A DNA stretch of 57,257 nt, taken from Elusimicrobiota bacterium (lineage in GTDB: Bacteria > Elusimicrobiota > Elusimicrobia > UBA1565 > UBA9628). A model generated the notes under the pieces. It had not been told where the DNA came from. It did not search any database and saw nothing but the letters and a program-made list of their open reading frames with translations. The stretch lies in contig JAPLKL010000062.1 of assembly GCA_026388095.1 (NCBI GenBank), forward strand, positions 1 to 57,257. Direction: 5' to 3'. Positions 9,559 to 17,266 of this stretch are shown here, piece after piece (the stretch's first letter is position 1; each line of letters starts with the position of its first letter). Position numbers and translations under genes: made by a program.

Positions 9559-9564
9559 CCCCAT

Positions 9565-9804
9565 ATGCTTAATCAGGCCTTTGCTAAGGTGCTTAGACGG
9601 CTTCGGAACGAAAAGGGTCTTAGCCAGGAGCGGTTTGGTTTTGAAGCGGGCCTGCATCGCACCTACGTATCTCAGTTGGAAAGAGGGCTAAAATCTCCCA
9701 GCCTAGAGACCCTAAGCCGCATCTCCAGGGTCCTGCAGATTAGCCTATCGAGTATGATGAAGATGGTGGAGTCCGGGCACCGGAATGCGAATGCTCAGCG
9801 GTGA
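9565..9804 (+). CDS. XRE-family HTH regulator, probable R-M controller (C) protein
   Basis: The 79-aa product has the size of R-M controller proteins and is almost entirely one HTH_3 domain: LRRLRNEKGLSQERFGFEAG, then the recognition helix region LHRTYVSQLERG, then SLETLSRISRVLQ. It overlaps the next gene, a candidate endonuclease, by 20 nt. This is the standard C-R gene order, in which C activates R late to allow methylation first. The nested palindrome upstream fits autoregulation. Confidence 0.85.
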   Translation: MLNQAFAKVLRRLRNEKGLSQERFGFEAGLHRTYVSQLERGLKSPSLETLSRISRVLQISLSSMMKMVESGHRNANAQR

Positions 9805-10495
9805 TGAACGGCGACGGCTGATCAGCGGCATTCGCGCTGCGATCGCGGTGCCATTCGTGGACGATATTGAGGATTACATCTGGGAGGCAATCTTCGCATA
9901 CGCGTACAATTTACCTTTGATCGACCCTCTCACGAACACCCGCGCCAAGCTGCTTTTTGACGTGGTTCATTCAAAGAAAAAAATCGGTTGGTCCTGCAAA
10001 GCCCTTCAATGGCCCATAACACCTGGCGGAGAATTTGAGCTTGTTATCCAAAGAGCGGATATTTTTAAGAAGGCTTGCGCGTTAGGATTCGGGACTTTGG
10101 ACACGAATAGTTCCTGCGCGGTTCTCGGTCGTGCCGTTCTGAAGCACTGGCACTCCAAGGTTCATTCTGACGCGGCGACTCAAGGAGTGAGAAACAAAAG
10201 AATTGCCGTACTGCTCAAGAGTGATGATCGCACAAAGTACGCAATTTACGAAGACCTGCTGGTCGAATACGCCCCTACTGACTTGGAATGGAGTTGGACG
10301 AACCAGTCAAAAGCAGGGCTGCAAGGTAGGCGAAAGAAAGACAATTTTTGCGTGTATCGTTGGCATCCGAATCAAAAACAGTTTTTCGAGCGCTTCCGCC
10401 TACCCGCCAATGCGCCCGTCATCGAGATCAAGCCGCAGCGGCTACCTTTGAAGATGGTCGTCGACTTGCTGGTTTCGCGCCTTCAAGACACTTAG
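9785..10495 (+). CDS. candidate type II restriction endonuclease
   Basis: The 236-aa product has no family I can name with certainty. Its position (after a C-like regulator, convergent with a C5 methyltransferase) and its size fit a type II endonuclease. A possible PD-(D/E)xK-type core is Asp59 in KLLFDVV followed by GWSCKAL with Lys72, where the middle acidic residue would be replaced by Ser70; this is tentative. KLLFDVVHSKKKIGW and LVIQRADIF look like core strands. The start could also be the ATG at 9791. The 3' end overlaps the convergent methyltransferase gene by 68 nt. Confidence 0.6.
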   Translation: MRMLSGDERRRLISGIRAAIAVPFVDDIEDYIWEAIFAYAYNLPLIDPLTNTRAKLLFDVVHSKKKIGWSCKALQWPITPGGEFELVIQRADIFKKACALGFGTLDTNSSCAVLGRAVLKHWHSKVHSDAATQGVRNKRIAVLLKSDDRTKYAIYEDLLVEYAPTDLEWSWTNQSKAGLQGRRKKDNFCVYRWHPNQKQFFERFRLPANAPVIEIKPQRLPLKMVVDLLVSRLQDT

Positions 10496-11597
10496 TGATG
10501 TTTTCTGCCAGGGCTCCCATCAGCAGAGGGGGCACGGCATTCCCGAGCTGGTGCGCCTTCTCAATGTAGGTCCCAGTGAAAAGGAAATCATCCGAGAAGG
10601 ACTGAATCCTCGCGACCTCCCGAATGGTCAGCACGCGAGGCTCCACTGGATGTGAAAAACGTCCTGAGCCAGGATGAAAGACCCATCTGGTGATTGTGGG
10701 GGCAAGCATCTTCGTGTCCAGCCTGCCGTAGGCTCCGCTGTAGCCTGATTTGGGTTGCAGTCGTTTTGGTAAATCTCTCCAGGCTTGGCCGGGGCCAATG
10801 GCCGAAATCCGTGCATACTGTTTTTCGTTTAAACGCCGAGTCACATGATCATGCAGCACCTGTGCGCCGCAACGCATGAGACGTTGATAGTCGTTCTGCG
10901 GCGGTTGATCATACTCCATTGGGTCATGCCCCTGACCGTTTGTTAGTTTTGGCAAATCGGAAATGCATGACCACGCCGACCTGTGCTTTCGGAGACTGGA
11001 AAATAACTCTGTCGTTTCGTCGGGGGCGAAGGTGGGATTAGGGAAGATCGGGGGAACCCCTGTTCTTGATGCGAAGAAAAAACATCGTCGGCGACGCTGC
11101 GGCAATCCGTAATCGGGCGCGTAAAGCACTTTAATTTCCGTATCGTACCCCAGCTCCCCAAGTCGCTCGCGGACTTCTTCTCTGACTGCGCCGTCGTATG
11201 CGTTAAATATCTCGGCAACGTTTTCCATCACCAGAACCTTTGGTTCAAGGACAGCCGCGTATTCGAGAAAATTTCTAAATAGAAGGTTCCTGGGATCCTC
11301 GAAGAATCGACCCTTGGCCGGAACATTTTTGGAGAAACCTTGGCAGGGAGGGCCTCCAATGAGGCAATCTAATTTGCCCCGGCCTAGCCCCAAATGGCGC
11401 AGAATCTCTTTCGGGGGAAGATTCTGGATCGACTCGTTGAACACCGCGGCGGTCGGATGGTTGGCTTGAAAGGTTTCCAGGGCCCGTTTCCAAAGGTCAA
11501 TGGCTCCTAGCGCCCGAAAGCCCGCTTTGTGAAGGCCCCATGACATCCCGCCGCAGCCGGAGAATAGATCGAGGACCGTGTGTTGAGCTTTTATCAT
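10428..11597 (-). CDS. DNA (cytosine-5) methyltransferase 1
   Basis: All key motifs are in place in 389 aa: SAM site DLFSGCGGMSWG from residue 10, catalytic GGPPCQGFS with Cys85, ENV at 125-127, QRRRR at 167-171 and GNAVPP at 352-357. The enzyme transfers a methyl group from SAM to C5 of cytosine, which here would protect DNA from the neighbouring nuclease. The target recognition region (about 200-310) cannot be decoded by eye. Upstream on the minus strand a TATAGT box lies 5 nt before the ATG, suggesting a leaderless mRNA. The octamer ACTATAGT overlapping it resembles half of a controller-protein box. Confidence 0.95.
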   Translation of the reverse strand: MIKAQHTVLDLFSGCGGMSWGLHKAGFRALGAIDLWKRALETFQANHPTAAVFNESIQNLPPKEILRHLGLGRGKLDCLIGGPPCQGFSKNVPAKGRFFEDPRNLLFRNFLEYAAVLEPKVLVMENVAEIFNAYDGAVREEVRERLGELGYDTEIKVLYAPDYGLPQRRRRCFFFASRTGVPPIFPNPTFAPDETTELFSSLRKHRSAWSCISDLPKLTNGQGHDPMEYDQPPQNDYQRLMRCGAQVLHDHVTRRLNEKQYARISAIGPGQAWRDLPKRLQPKSGYSGAYGRLDTKMLAPTITRWVFHPGSGRFSHPVEPRVLTIREVARIQSFSDDFLFTGTYIEKAHQLGNAVPPLLMGALAENITKCLEGAKPASRRPSSKVAAAA

Positions 11598-11678
11598 TGT
11601 AGACTATAGTATTCTAATCGCAGGCATTTGTCAAGGCGTGTCCCACTATATATACGATTGAGGCGCCATTTAGTTCCC

Positions 11679-12083
11679 TCATCGAATAGCGGTCAATGAC
11701 ACCACTAGGCTTGAAGGTTTTTCCGACAGCTGATGCTCCCAGACACGGCGGACACTCCAGCCAATACGGCGGAGCGCTCTTGCATTCCGCTCATCGCGGG
11801 ATCGATTGAGAAGCGCTTTGGAGTCCCAATACTTGCGCGAGGACTTCGGCCGACGGTAGCATTTTGGGCAGCCGTGCCAAAAGCAGCCATCAACAAAAAC
11901 CGCAAGCTTCCGGGCCGGAAATACAAAATCGGGGGTCCCCGGCAGATTTTTGTCTCTTACCCGCCAACCTTTGATGCCCAAGCGAATCAGCACTGCTCGT
12001 AGACGCCATTCGGTTGAGCGGTTGCCATCAGAACGGATTTTCTCCATTACGACGGAGCGCTGCGCCTTGGTGATGTTGTCCAT
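11679..12083 (-). CDS. vsr: Vsr-type DNA mismatch endonuclease
   Basis: The 134-aa product is a standard-length Vsr. Glu25, Asp52 in PGTPDFVF, the DGCFWHGC motif with His70, and CPKC followed by RRPKSSRKYW (zinc and substrate region) are visible. Vsr nicks next to T:G mismatches that arise when 5-methylcytosine deaminates, so it commonly accompanies C5 methyltransferases. Its start codon shares one base with the stop of the 340-aa gene upstream, placing it last in the minus-strand run of methyltransferase 2, GHKL ATPase and the 340-aa protein. Confidence 0.93.
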   Translation of the reverse strand: MDNITKAQRSVVMEKIRSDGNRSTEWRLRAVLIRLGIKGWRVRDKNLPGTPDFVFPARKLAVFVDGCFWHGCPKCYRRPKSSRKYWDSKALLNRSRDERNARALRRIGWSVRRVWEHQLSEKPSSLVVSLTAIR

Positions 12084-13105
12084 TACTCAACTAACTTTTC
12101 CCGTTTAAGCTCCTGCATCACCGGGGCGAGATCGCCAATAACTCGGCGGAGCTCGGCCTTATCCCCAAGACTGGTATAAACATCGACAGCCGCAGAGCTG
12201 AATATTTGAAGGACAGATGCTTTGTAGGCTCCTTGTGCCTCATGGGGATTATTCAGGTGGCCAGTTGCCCGGATGGGCCGGAATCCAGCGACCAGCGTGA
12301 TGATGTAGTAGTTCGGTCCACCACCCTTTGGTCGACGGGGATAGTGATAGCTGCCGTCCAGCGTGAAGGCGTAGCCTCTGGTCCCAGAGCTGCTTGCGAG
12401 GAACTTCGCCAAACCAATTCTTAGGAACTCTTTATAGTCATTGGCAAGCAGAGCGCTTGGCGCGGGCTTCCCGCCATACGCCGCCTTCGCTGCCTCGTCC
12501 GCCATGTTGCCCTCGATGATTCTCTGGAGTTGTCCGTTGGCGTCATCATTGGCAGTGCTCCGGCAGGCGCGAAAGGTTAGAAACATATGCCACTCGCCCG
12601 CTCCTTTATCATGCTGTGTCTGCATGATGCGTTCAATTGCGCGGATAGTTGAGTTGTACGGCGGATCATTTTCCGGCACGACGTCTCCAGTGAAGTCTAG
12701 ATTGATGATGTCGTACGGGAAACTCGCAATAAGAGCCTTGTGATCCTCCGGGAAAGTGGCCGGCTCTAAAAGAATTCTCTCAAGGTCGCCTTTAATCCCC
12801 AATTTCGTGGTGCCTAGGGATTCCGCTATGATGGCGTAATCCTGTGCGTCCTGTTCAATGAACGCCACTGTCGGATAGCGCTTCTCTTGGTCATCATGCG
12901 GGAGAAGACTCTTGAGGCGAAAATACCTGATATCGATTGCCAACTTGGCGCAGAGCGTGAGATATTTCACTCCATCTTTTCGCATTGGCGCATATTTCTG
13001 GAAAACTGGGAGCCAGCCGTGGCCCCGGACATAGTGCTTCTTGGGGTCGGTGTAGGAGCTCTTGGCTCGATTGCGGCGGCTTTCAATGTCTCGGAATGGC
13101 GTCAT
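12083..13105 (-). CDS. unrecognised 340-aa R-M island protein (possible Rossmann-type domain)
   Basis: No family is recognised. Visible features: YPTVAFIEQDAQDYAII near residues 75-90, like an acidic-loop strand of a nucleotide-binding Rossmann fold; FPYDIINLDFTGDVVP near 130-145, like the motif IV strand of a methyltransferase or TcmP-like protein; then GEWHMFLTFRACRS. The glycine-rich SAM loop is not obvious. A C-terminal region with YHYPRRPKGGGPNYYI precedes the end. It is encoded between the GHKL ATPase and Vsr with 14-nt and 1-base junctions, so it is probably a fixed component of that system. It might be a degenerate methyltransferase, a nuclease partner or a specificity factor. Confidence 0.75.
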   Translation of the reverse strand: MTPFRDIESRRNRAKSSYTDPKKHYVRGHGWLPVFQKYAPMRKDGVKYLTLCAKLAIDIRYFRLKSLLPHDDQEKRYPTVAFIEQDAQDYAIIAESLGTTKLGIKGDLERILLEPATFPEDHKALIASFPYDIINLDFTGDVVPENDPPYNSTIRAIERIMQTQHDKGAGEWHMFLTFRACRSTANDDANGQLQRIIEGNMADEAAKAAYGGKPAPSALLANDYKEFLRIGLAKFLASSSGTRGYAFTLDGSYHYPRRPKGGGPNYYIITLVAGFRPIRATGHLNNPHEAQGAYKASVLQIFSSAAVDVYTSLGDKAELRRVIGDLAPVMQELKREKLVE

Positions 13106-13119
13106 GAGCTAGACCGACT

Positions 13120-14691
13120 TCAGCGAATCTCGAACAGTTTTGCAATCCTCTGCAGCAAGTCTCGGCGCACTGCGGGCGGGACTCTGTCGCCGATAGTCTT
13201 TTCCACCACCCCACATATCCCCATGAATAGATCGCGATGGCGGGTTGGGACTGTGGCCACCAGCTCTTCATCAACAACCAGGCTCCGGCGTGTCAGCCGA
13301 ACACCTGCAGGAGTCGCGATCTTAGAGGCGGCTGTTTCCAGCGTCATTGAGCCGGGCGAGCCGAAGATGGCGGAGTGGGTTTCGTTGGCGCGTTTTTTGT
13401 GTTCCTTTTGTTTTTTCCGGTCGGCCGCTTTTTTTGCCATCGCCTTGATGCTGGTGAAAATGCCGGCACCCTCATCAGTTTTCTTCCCAAGGCGCTGAAA
13501 GAGGAACTCCTGCAACGAGAGATATGCCTCGTCAGATTCCCGGAATGAGGCTCTGTCAATGTTGATGGCTTCATCAAGGCCATCGTCAACGTATATCTCG
13601 CCGCAGAGCTGGGAGAATTTCCACCCTTCGTGTTTTGGGTACTTAAGGTAGGTGGGGTCGAATGTCCCGATCCCGACGTTCCGCACACGGACCAGGATGC
13701 CCTGTAGCTCTCTCGGGAGAATCCGGCTCTGCTGCCAATAGATGTATCCTCGAACCCGCAGCGTTCTCTTGTCTGACAAGGTCGTGGTGAAATCCAGTTT
13801 GGGATAAACTTTGAAGTCTGTTGCGGCGCCAAGCGGAAGAAGAAGGGGTTTGAACAACTCGACGCCATCTAGGAAAACGCTAAATTTGAAACTCTCCATG
13901 CGCTTCCGCAGATCGTCAAGCGATGGTGTGTCGCGGATCGGCCCTCCGGGAAGATATCTGATGGGCGTGGTCGAGGCGAGTTCCCAAATCAGCTGAGCAT
14001 AAGCTCCATGTTCCGAAACTGTATCATGGCTTACGCTTCGAAGGAAGGCTTCCATGTCGCCCTTTTTGAATATTTTCGGTGTGACCCCCATCTTTCCCAT
14101 CGGGGAACTCTGCAATTGCTGGCGGAACCCTGGGATAATCGAATCCATTACAACGCGGGTGTAGTGCTTCTCCGGGTCTTCGGGAGCAGTGTCCATCTCA
14201 CATTTTCCAATCTCCACCTTGTCGTTTCCTGACAAGGGTTTGTTGAGCTGAACCCTGCGGGCCTCTGGGCGCATATATGGTTCCAAGTTGATCTTTGCCC
14301 GGAACTTAATGGGGCTTCCCTTCGCAGATGAGAAGACCTCGAACCTTCGACAAATCTGGCCTATTGAAAGTATCCCGATTCCAATTCTGCCCACGAGTGG
14401 GCGGTTGTTGATAGGAGAAACCTCTCCGTGATCTCGCTTGCTGCTGCCGCCAATCAGCCCCATGTTCTGCTCGAACTGTTCTGGCGTCATGCCAGTTCCG
14501 TCGTCCGAGCAAGTGAAAGTCCCAAAGTGGGGGGCGTTCGTGGACACCTGCACCATATTCGCATCAGCGTCAAAAGCGTTGGTCACCAATTCTTTCAGCG
14601 CGCCTGCCGGTGTTCGATAGATGCCGGCGCTGATGTCGGCGATGACTGATGCCGCTGCGTTTATTGGGAACTTTCGCGTCTCGGCAGCCAT
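13120..14691 (-). CDS. GHKL (MORC/MutL/Hsp90-like) ATPase of R-M island
   Basis: The 523-aa product carries the Bergerat ATP-binding fold: N-box ALKELVTNAFDADA (Glu34, Asn38, Asp41), G1 motif DDGTGM (Asp64) and the GRIGIGILS loop at 101-109. Residues about 200-350 could be the S5-type transducer domain, where an active Lys would sit. Prokaryotic MORC-like GHKL proteins are known from restriction-modification neighbourhoods, where they probably act as DNA clamps or ATP-driven switches for nucleases. The C-terminal 120 residues hold a Lys-rich stretch (AKKAADRKKQKEHKKR). It starts 9 nt after the second methyltransferase and is followed by the 340-aa gene after 14 nt. Confidence 0.88.
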   Translation of the reverse strand: MAAETRKFPINAAASVIADISAGIYRTPAGALKELVTNAFDADANMVQVSTNAPHFGTFTCSDDGTGMTPEQFEQNMGLIGGSSKRDHGEVSPINNRPLVGRIGIGILSIGQICRRFEVFSSAKGSPIKFRAKINLEPYMRPEARRVQLNKPLSGNDKVEIGKCEMDTAPEDPEKHYTRVVMDSIIPGFRQQLQSSPMGKMGVTPKIFKKGDMEAFLRSVSHDTVSEHGAYAQLIWELASTTPIRYLPGGPIRDTPSLDDLRKRMESFKFSVFLDGVELFKPLLLPLGAATDFKVYPKLDFTTTLSDKRTLRVRGYIYWQQSRILPRELQGILVRVRNVGIGTFDPTYLKYPKHEGWKFSQLCGEIYVDDGLDEAINIDRASFRESDEAYLSLQEFLFQRLGKKTDEGAGIFTSIKAMAKKAADRKKQKEHKKRANETHSAIFGSPGSMTLETAASKIATPAGVRLTRRSLVVDEELVATVPTRHRDLFMGICGVVEKTIGDRVPPAVRRDLLQRIAKLFEIR

Positions 14692-14700
14692 TTTGATCTC

Positions 14701-16119
14701 CTAAATTTGTTTCAAGGTTCGCAACGCGGCTCTTGCCAGAGCGCGAGCCATGTTGTACGGGACGGCGTTCGCTACTTGAAGCGGCTGTTCCGCATGGGGG
14801 CCGAGGAAGCGGAACCAATCAGGGAGTGTTTGCAGGCGAGCAGCTTCCCGAACGGTGATTGTTCTATCTTGTAGCGGATGCACCGGTAGCGCCCGGTGGC
14901 CAGCGATAATCGTGTGTGCCAGGGTTGTGGGCAATCTCCGGTAAGATAACGGGCCGTTGCCCGGCTGTATCTTCCGTATTTTGGCCACCACTGCCGGGCC
15001 GTGCGTCATCGCACGGTGATTGTAAACCAATCTCCCTTTTATGGTCATGACGTCATTACCCTGCCCCGGAGCGAGCTTGGGTAGACCCTTCAAAACCGCG
15101 GCAACGGTGCGCTTTCCCCTTCTGCCCGGAGGGACCAGCGCCTCGGGGCGAAGTTTGAGATTCTTCCTCGCAGCGACGAATATTAGTCGTTGCCGCCGCT
15201 GCGGCACGCCAAATTTTGACGCATCCAGCTCAACCGCCTTTGCCGAAAATCCATGGTCCTCAATAAATCCCAGAATCCTTGTCTTGAAATTGACACCAGC
15301 GACCCGCATGAGCCCTGGCACATTCTCCATAACTAGGATTGGCGATTGTAGCCCATGAGCCATGTTCGCGATGACCCGGTACAGCAGGTTTTGACGGGCT
15401 CCAGGCTTCCTGAGGCCAGCGGCGCTGTAGCCCTGGCATGGCGGCCCCCCCATGACGAGGGACAATTTGCCCAGAGCCAAGCCAGAAATCTCGGCGACGC
15501 GTGCGGGGGAAATTGAGCGCGCATCCATCTCAAGAACTGGGACTCCTGGGTGATTGTGTCGATACGTTTGGGCCGCATGACGAGATTTCTCAATCGCCAA
15601 GACGATGCGGAAACCTTCCCTCAAAAACCCAGCAGACAGCCCGCCCGCCCCGGCGAATAAGTCTAGAACTGTGGGACGATCACTAACTCGATGGCGATGA
15701 TTGGCAAGGCCCGTTTGGCAGAAAGAGATGAGCGGGCAACGGTGGCATTTGGGGCTAGATGCTCTGCAGAGGCGCTGCGAATGATGAGCCACTTTGGGCA
15801 GGAAATCAGCCTGGAGCCTGTCACCGACTCCGTTGCCACATTTCTTTCTAAGAAGTTTTTCGATCTCGCCGAATATTCCGATTCTCCTCAATGCTCGCGT
15901 GACTCCGGCATGGGTTAGCCATGAGGTTTGTCGTGCAGCCGAAGGGGGCACTGCGCTGCGCCTGGCAGCGAGCAACTCAACGGAGCGCTCGACTATCCAT
16001 GCACATTTCGGAGGCTGTCGACCCCAATTGCGGCTCACGGTGCTCCTTGGGCGCTCCAAAGTCATTCCCACGCGAGGGACCGCGAATTCATGCCAACACC
16101 CGCTCAATTGCATTTGCAA
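14701..16119 (-). CDS. DNA (cytosine-5) methyltransferase 2 with N-terminal endonuclease III-like Fe-S region
   Basis: Residues 148-472 are a complete C5 methyltransferase: DLFAGAGGLSAGF, catalytic GGPPCQGYS with Cys228, ENV at 265-267, QRRQR near 310 and VANAVP near the end. The first 145 residues are unusual. C118-x6-C125-x2-C128-x5-C134 is exactly the [4Fe-4S] loop spacing of endonuclease III/MutY glycosylases. It is preceded by a matching helix region (THAGVTRALRRIG, then VAHHSQRLC), but the usual catalytic Asp before TH is Leu68. The HhH-GPD part further upstream is missing, and the 5' end runs into an IS630-type fragment. The start at 16119 is therefore uncertain, and ATG 16065 (Met19) is an alternative. 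Confidence 0.85.
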   Translation of the reverse strand: MQMQLSGCWHEFAVPRVGMTLERPRSTVSRNWGRQPPKCAWIVERSVELLAARRSAVPPSAARQTSWLTHAGVTRALRRIGIFGEIEKLLRKKCGNGVGDRLQADFLPKVAHHSQRLCRASSPKCHRCPLISFCQTGLANHRHRVSDRPTVLDLFAGAGGLSAGFLREGFRIVLAIEKSRHAAQTYRHNHPGVPVLEMDARSISPARVAEISGLALGKLSLVMGGPPCQGYSAAGLRKPGARQNLLYRVIANMAHGLQSPILVMENVPGLMRVAGVNFKTRILGFIEDHGFSAKAVELDASKFGVPQRRQRLIFVAARKNLKLRPEALVPPGRRGKRTVAAVLKGLPKLAPGQGNDVMTIKGRLVYNHRAMTHGPAVVAKIRKIQPGNGPLSYRRLPTTLAHTIIAGHRALPVHPLQDRTITVREAARLQTLPDWFRFLGPHAEQPLQVANAVPYNMARALARAALRTLKQI

Positions 16120-16435
16120 CCATTCCCGGCCTCACCTCTCTAATCTTCCTTGGTCGGCCGGGAATCGGGCGGGTCATGAGTCCTGCCATGCCCTCGTGGG
16201 CGAAGCGATAGCGCCAAAGCTTGACCGTATTGCGGCTGATGCCGAGCTGTTTGGCGATCATGTAATTGGTCTGGCCTCGCGCGGCCCGCATGACTACGTT
16301 CGCTCGGATTGTCAAGCGTTGGGACAGCCGGGCACTCACAGTCCCCTTATGCCATCTGCCCAGGGTTCTTCGCTCAGGCAGGCTAAGTTGGATGGGGATG
16401 GAGGAGCGTCTAGGCATGATTGAAGATTGTAGCAT
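16088..16435 (-). pseudogene. IS630-type transposase N-terminal fragment
   Basis: The 115-aa reading has the helix-turn-helix start typical of IS630-family transposases: ARLSQRLTIRANVVMRAARG, then YMIAKQLGISRNTVKLWRYRFAHEGMAGL, then PIPGRPRKI. It stops just where the second helical domain and DDE catalytic part should follow, and the rest is absent. It overlaps the 5' end of methyltransferase 2 by 32 nt. An insertion that later decayed probably cut off the upstream part of that gene. A free-standing HTH regulator is possible but less likely because of the GRPRKI linker. Confidence 0.65.
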
Positions 16436-16674
16436 ATGGTCAGATTCTTTAATGTCTGATGGGGGCGCGGCCGACGTTGCGGTATTTCTTGGAGGCGGGG
16501 CGGAGATGCTCGTTGAGCTTGAGCGGTAGCAAGTGGTCCTGCCACGACTCTGCCTCGATGCCGCCCGCCTAACCTCTCATCCCCAATCAGGGGGCTCACT
16601 CCGACAATCTGGGCAGCCTTCGCCTGCGCCCATAACGGCCGACGCACTTCCTTATGGCCGTCAGGACCGGGGGA
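16436..16674. other. non-coding/decayed stretch with short ORF fragment
   Basis: No complete gene is visible. On the minus strand a fragment of about 40 codons reads GGIEAESWQDHLLPLKLN and continues for some 20 residues to a stop near 16450. It looks like the tail of a lost gene but matches nothing I recognise. The sequence directly upstream of the IS630 fragment fits insertion debris. Confidence 0.35.
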
Positions 16675-17114
16675 CTACCGTCCCTCGGCCGCAACCTTGA
16701 CGTGGAAGTACTTCGACACCCCGGCGCCGAAGAATATCACGATGACCTGCTTGCACTGATGACCGGATAATCCGTCGGCATGTACCGCGTGCAGCTTGGC
16801 CTCAGGTTCAGCCAGAGCAAGATGGCCAAATACGACAGCCACCAGCCGTAGATCACCAACTCGGCTGAAATCGCATATCGGTCGGCATTGCCGCTCCAGC
16901 GGCGCACCTCATGCTCGCCCGCGAAGGCGGCCAACAGCCCCGTGTACATCTCCGGCGTCAAAAAGCGCGTCCCGGCCGAGAACATGAACTCGCGCAGCTC
17001 TAAGCCCAAGTAGGTGGCGGTATAAAGGAAGACGATCAGATAGAGCGCTTGGCGCAGAGTGTGCGGGCTTGGGTCGGGGCCAAGTCGGACTCCATGGCGG
17101 CAGGCAGACCACAC
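16675..17114 (-). pseudogene. diverged, frameshifted member of the AYA-REWEKW membrane-protein family
   Basis: The first 110 codons encode two or three membrane segments with YTGLLAAFAGEHEVRRW and then WWLSYLAILLWL. This lines up with QAYAMVLTAYAATREWEKW and ITLPLILWL in the protein encoded at 22267. After YMPTDYP the match continues only in another frame (QVIVIFFGAGVSKYF, comparable to AAVLGVFAGSKASAAW), ending at the TAG complement at 16675. One base has been lost or gained near 16765. This is the most diverged and leftmost member of a family repeated through 33.3 kb, and the only one on the minus strand. Confidence 0.6.
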
Positions 17115-17266
17115 GGCGCAGCATGTTGGCGGCGTTCATGGGACTATTCGTTAGATTGCCAAGGATATACGCATATTGTAGTATTCGAGATGCTGGTATA
17201 TTGGCGAATTGGACTAGCCCGGTTGGTCTGGTGATAGTTAGCGCGGGAATAGGAAGAGGAGGACCC

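Noticed and set aside
17069-17266. Extra 66 N-terminal residues of the coiled-coil membrane protein
   Set aside because: There is no ribosome site, the composition is odd, and it overlaps the minus-strand membrane-protein relic; ATG 17267 has a good AGGAAGAGGA.
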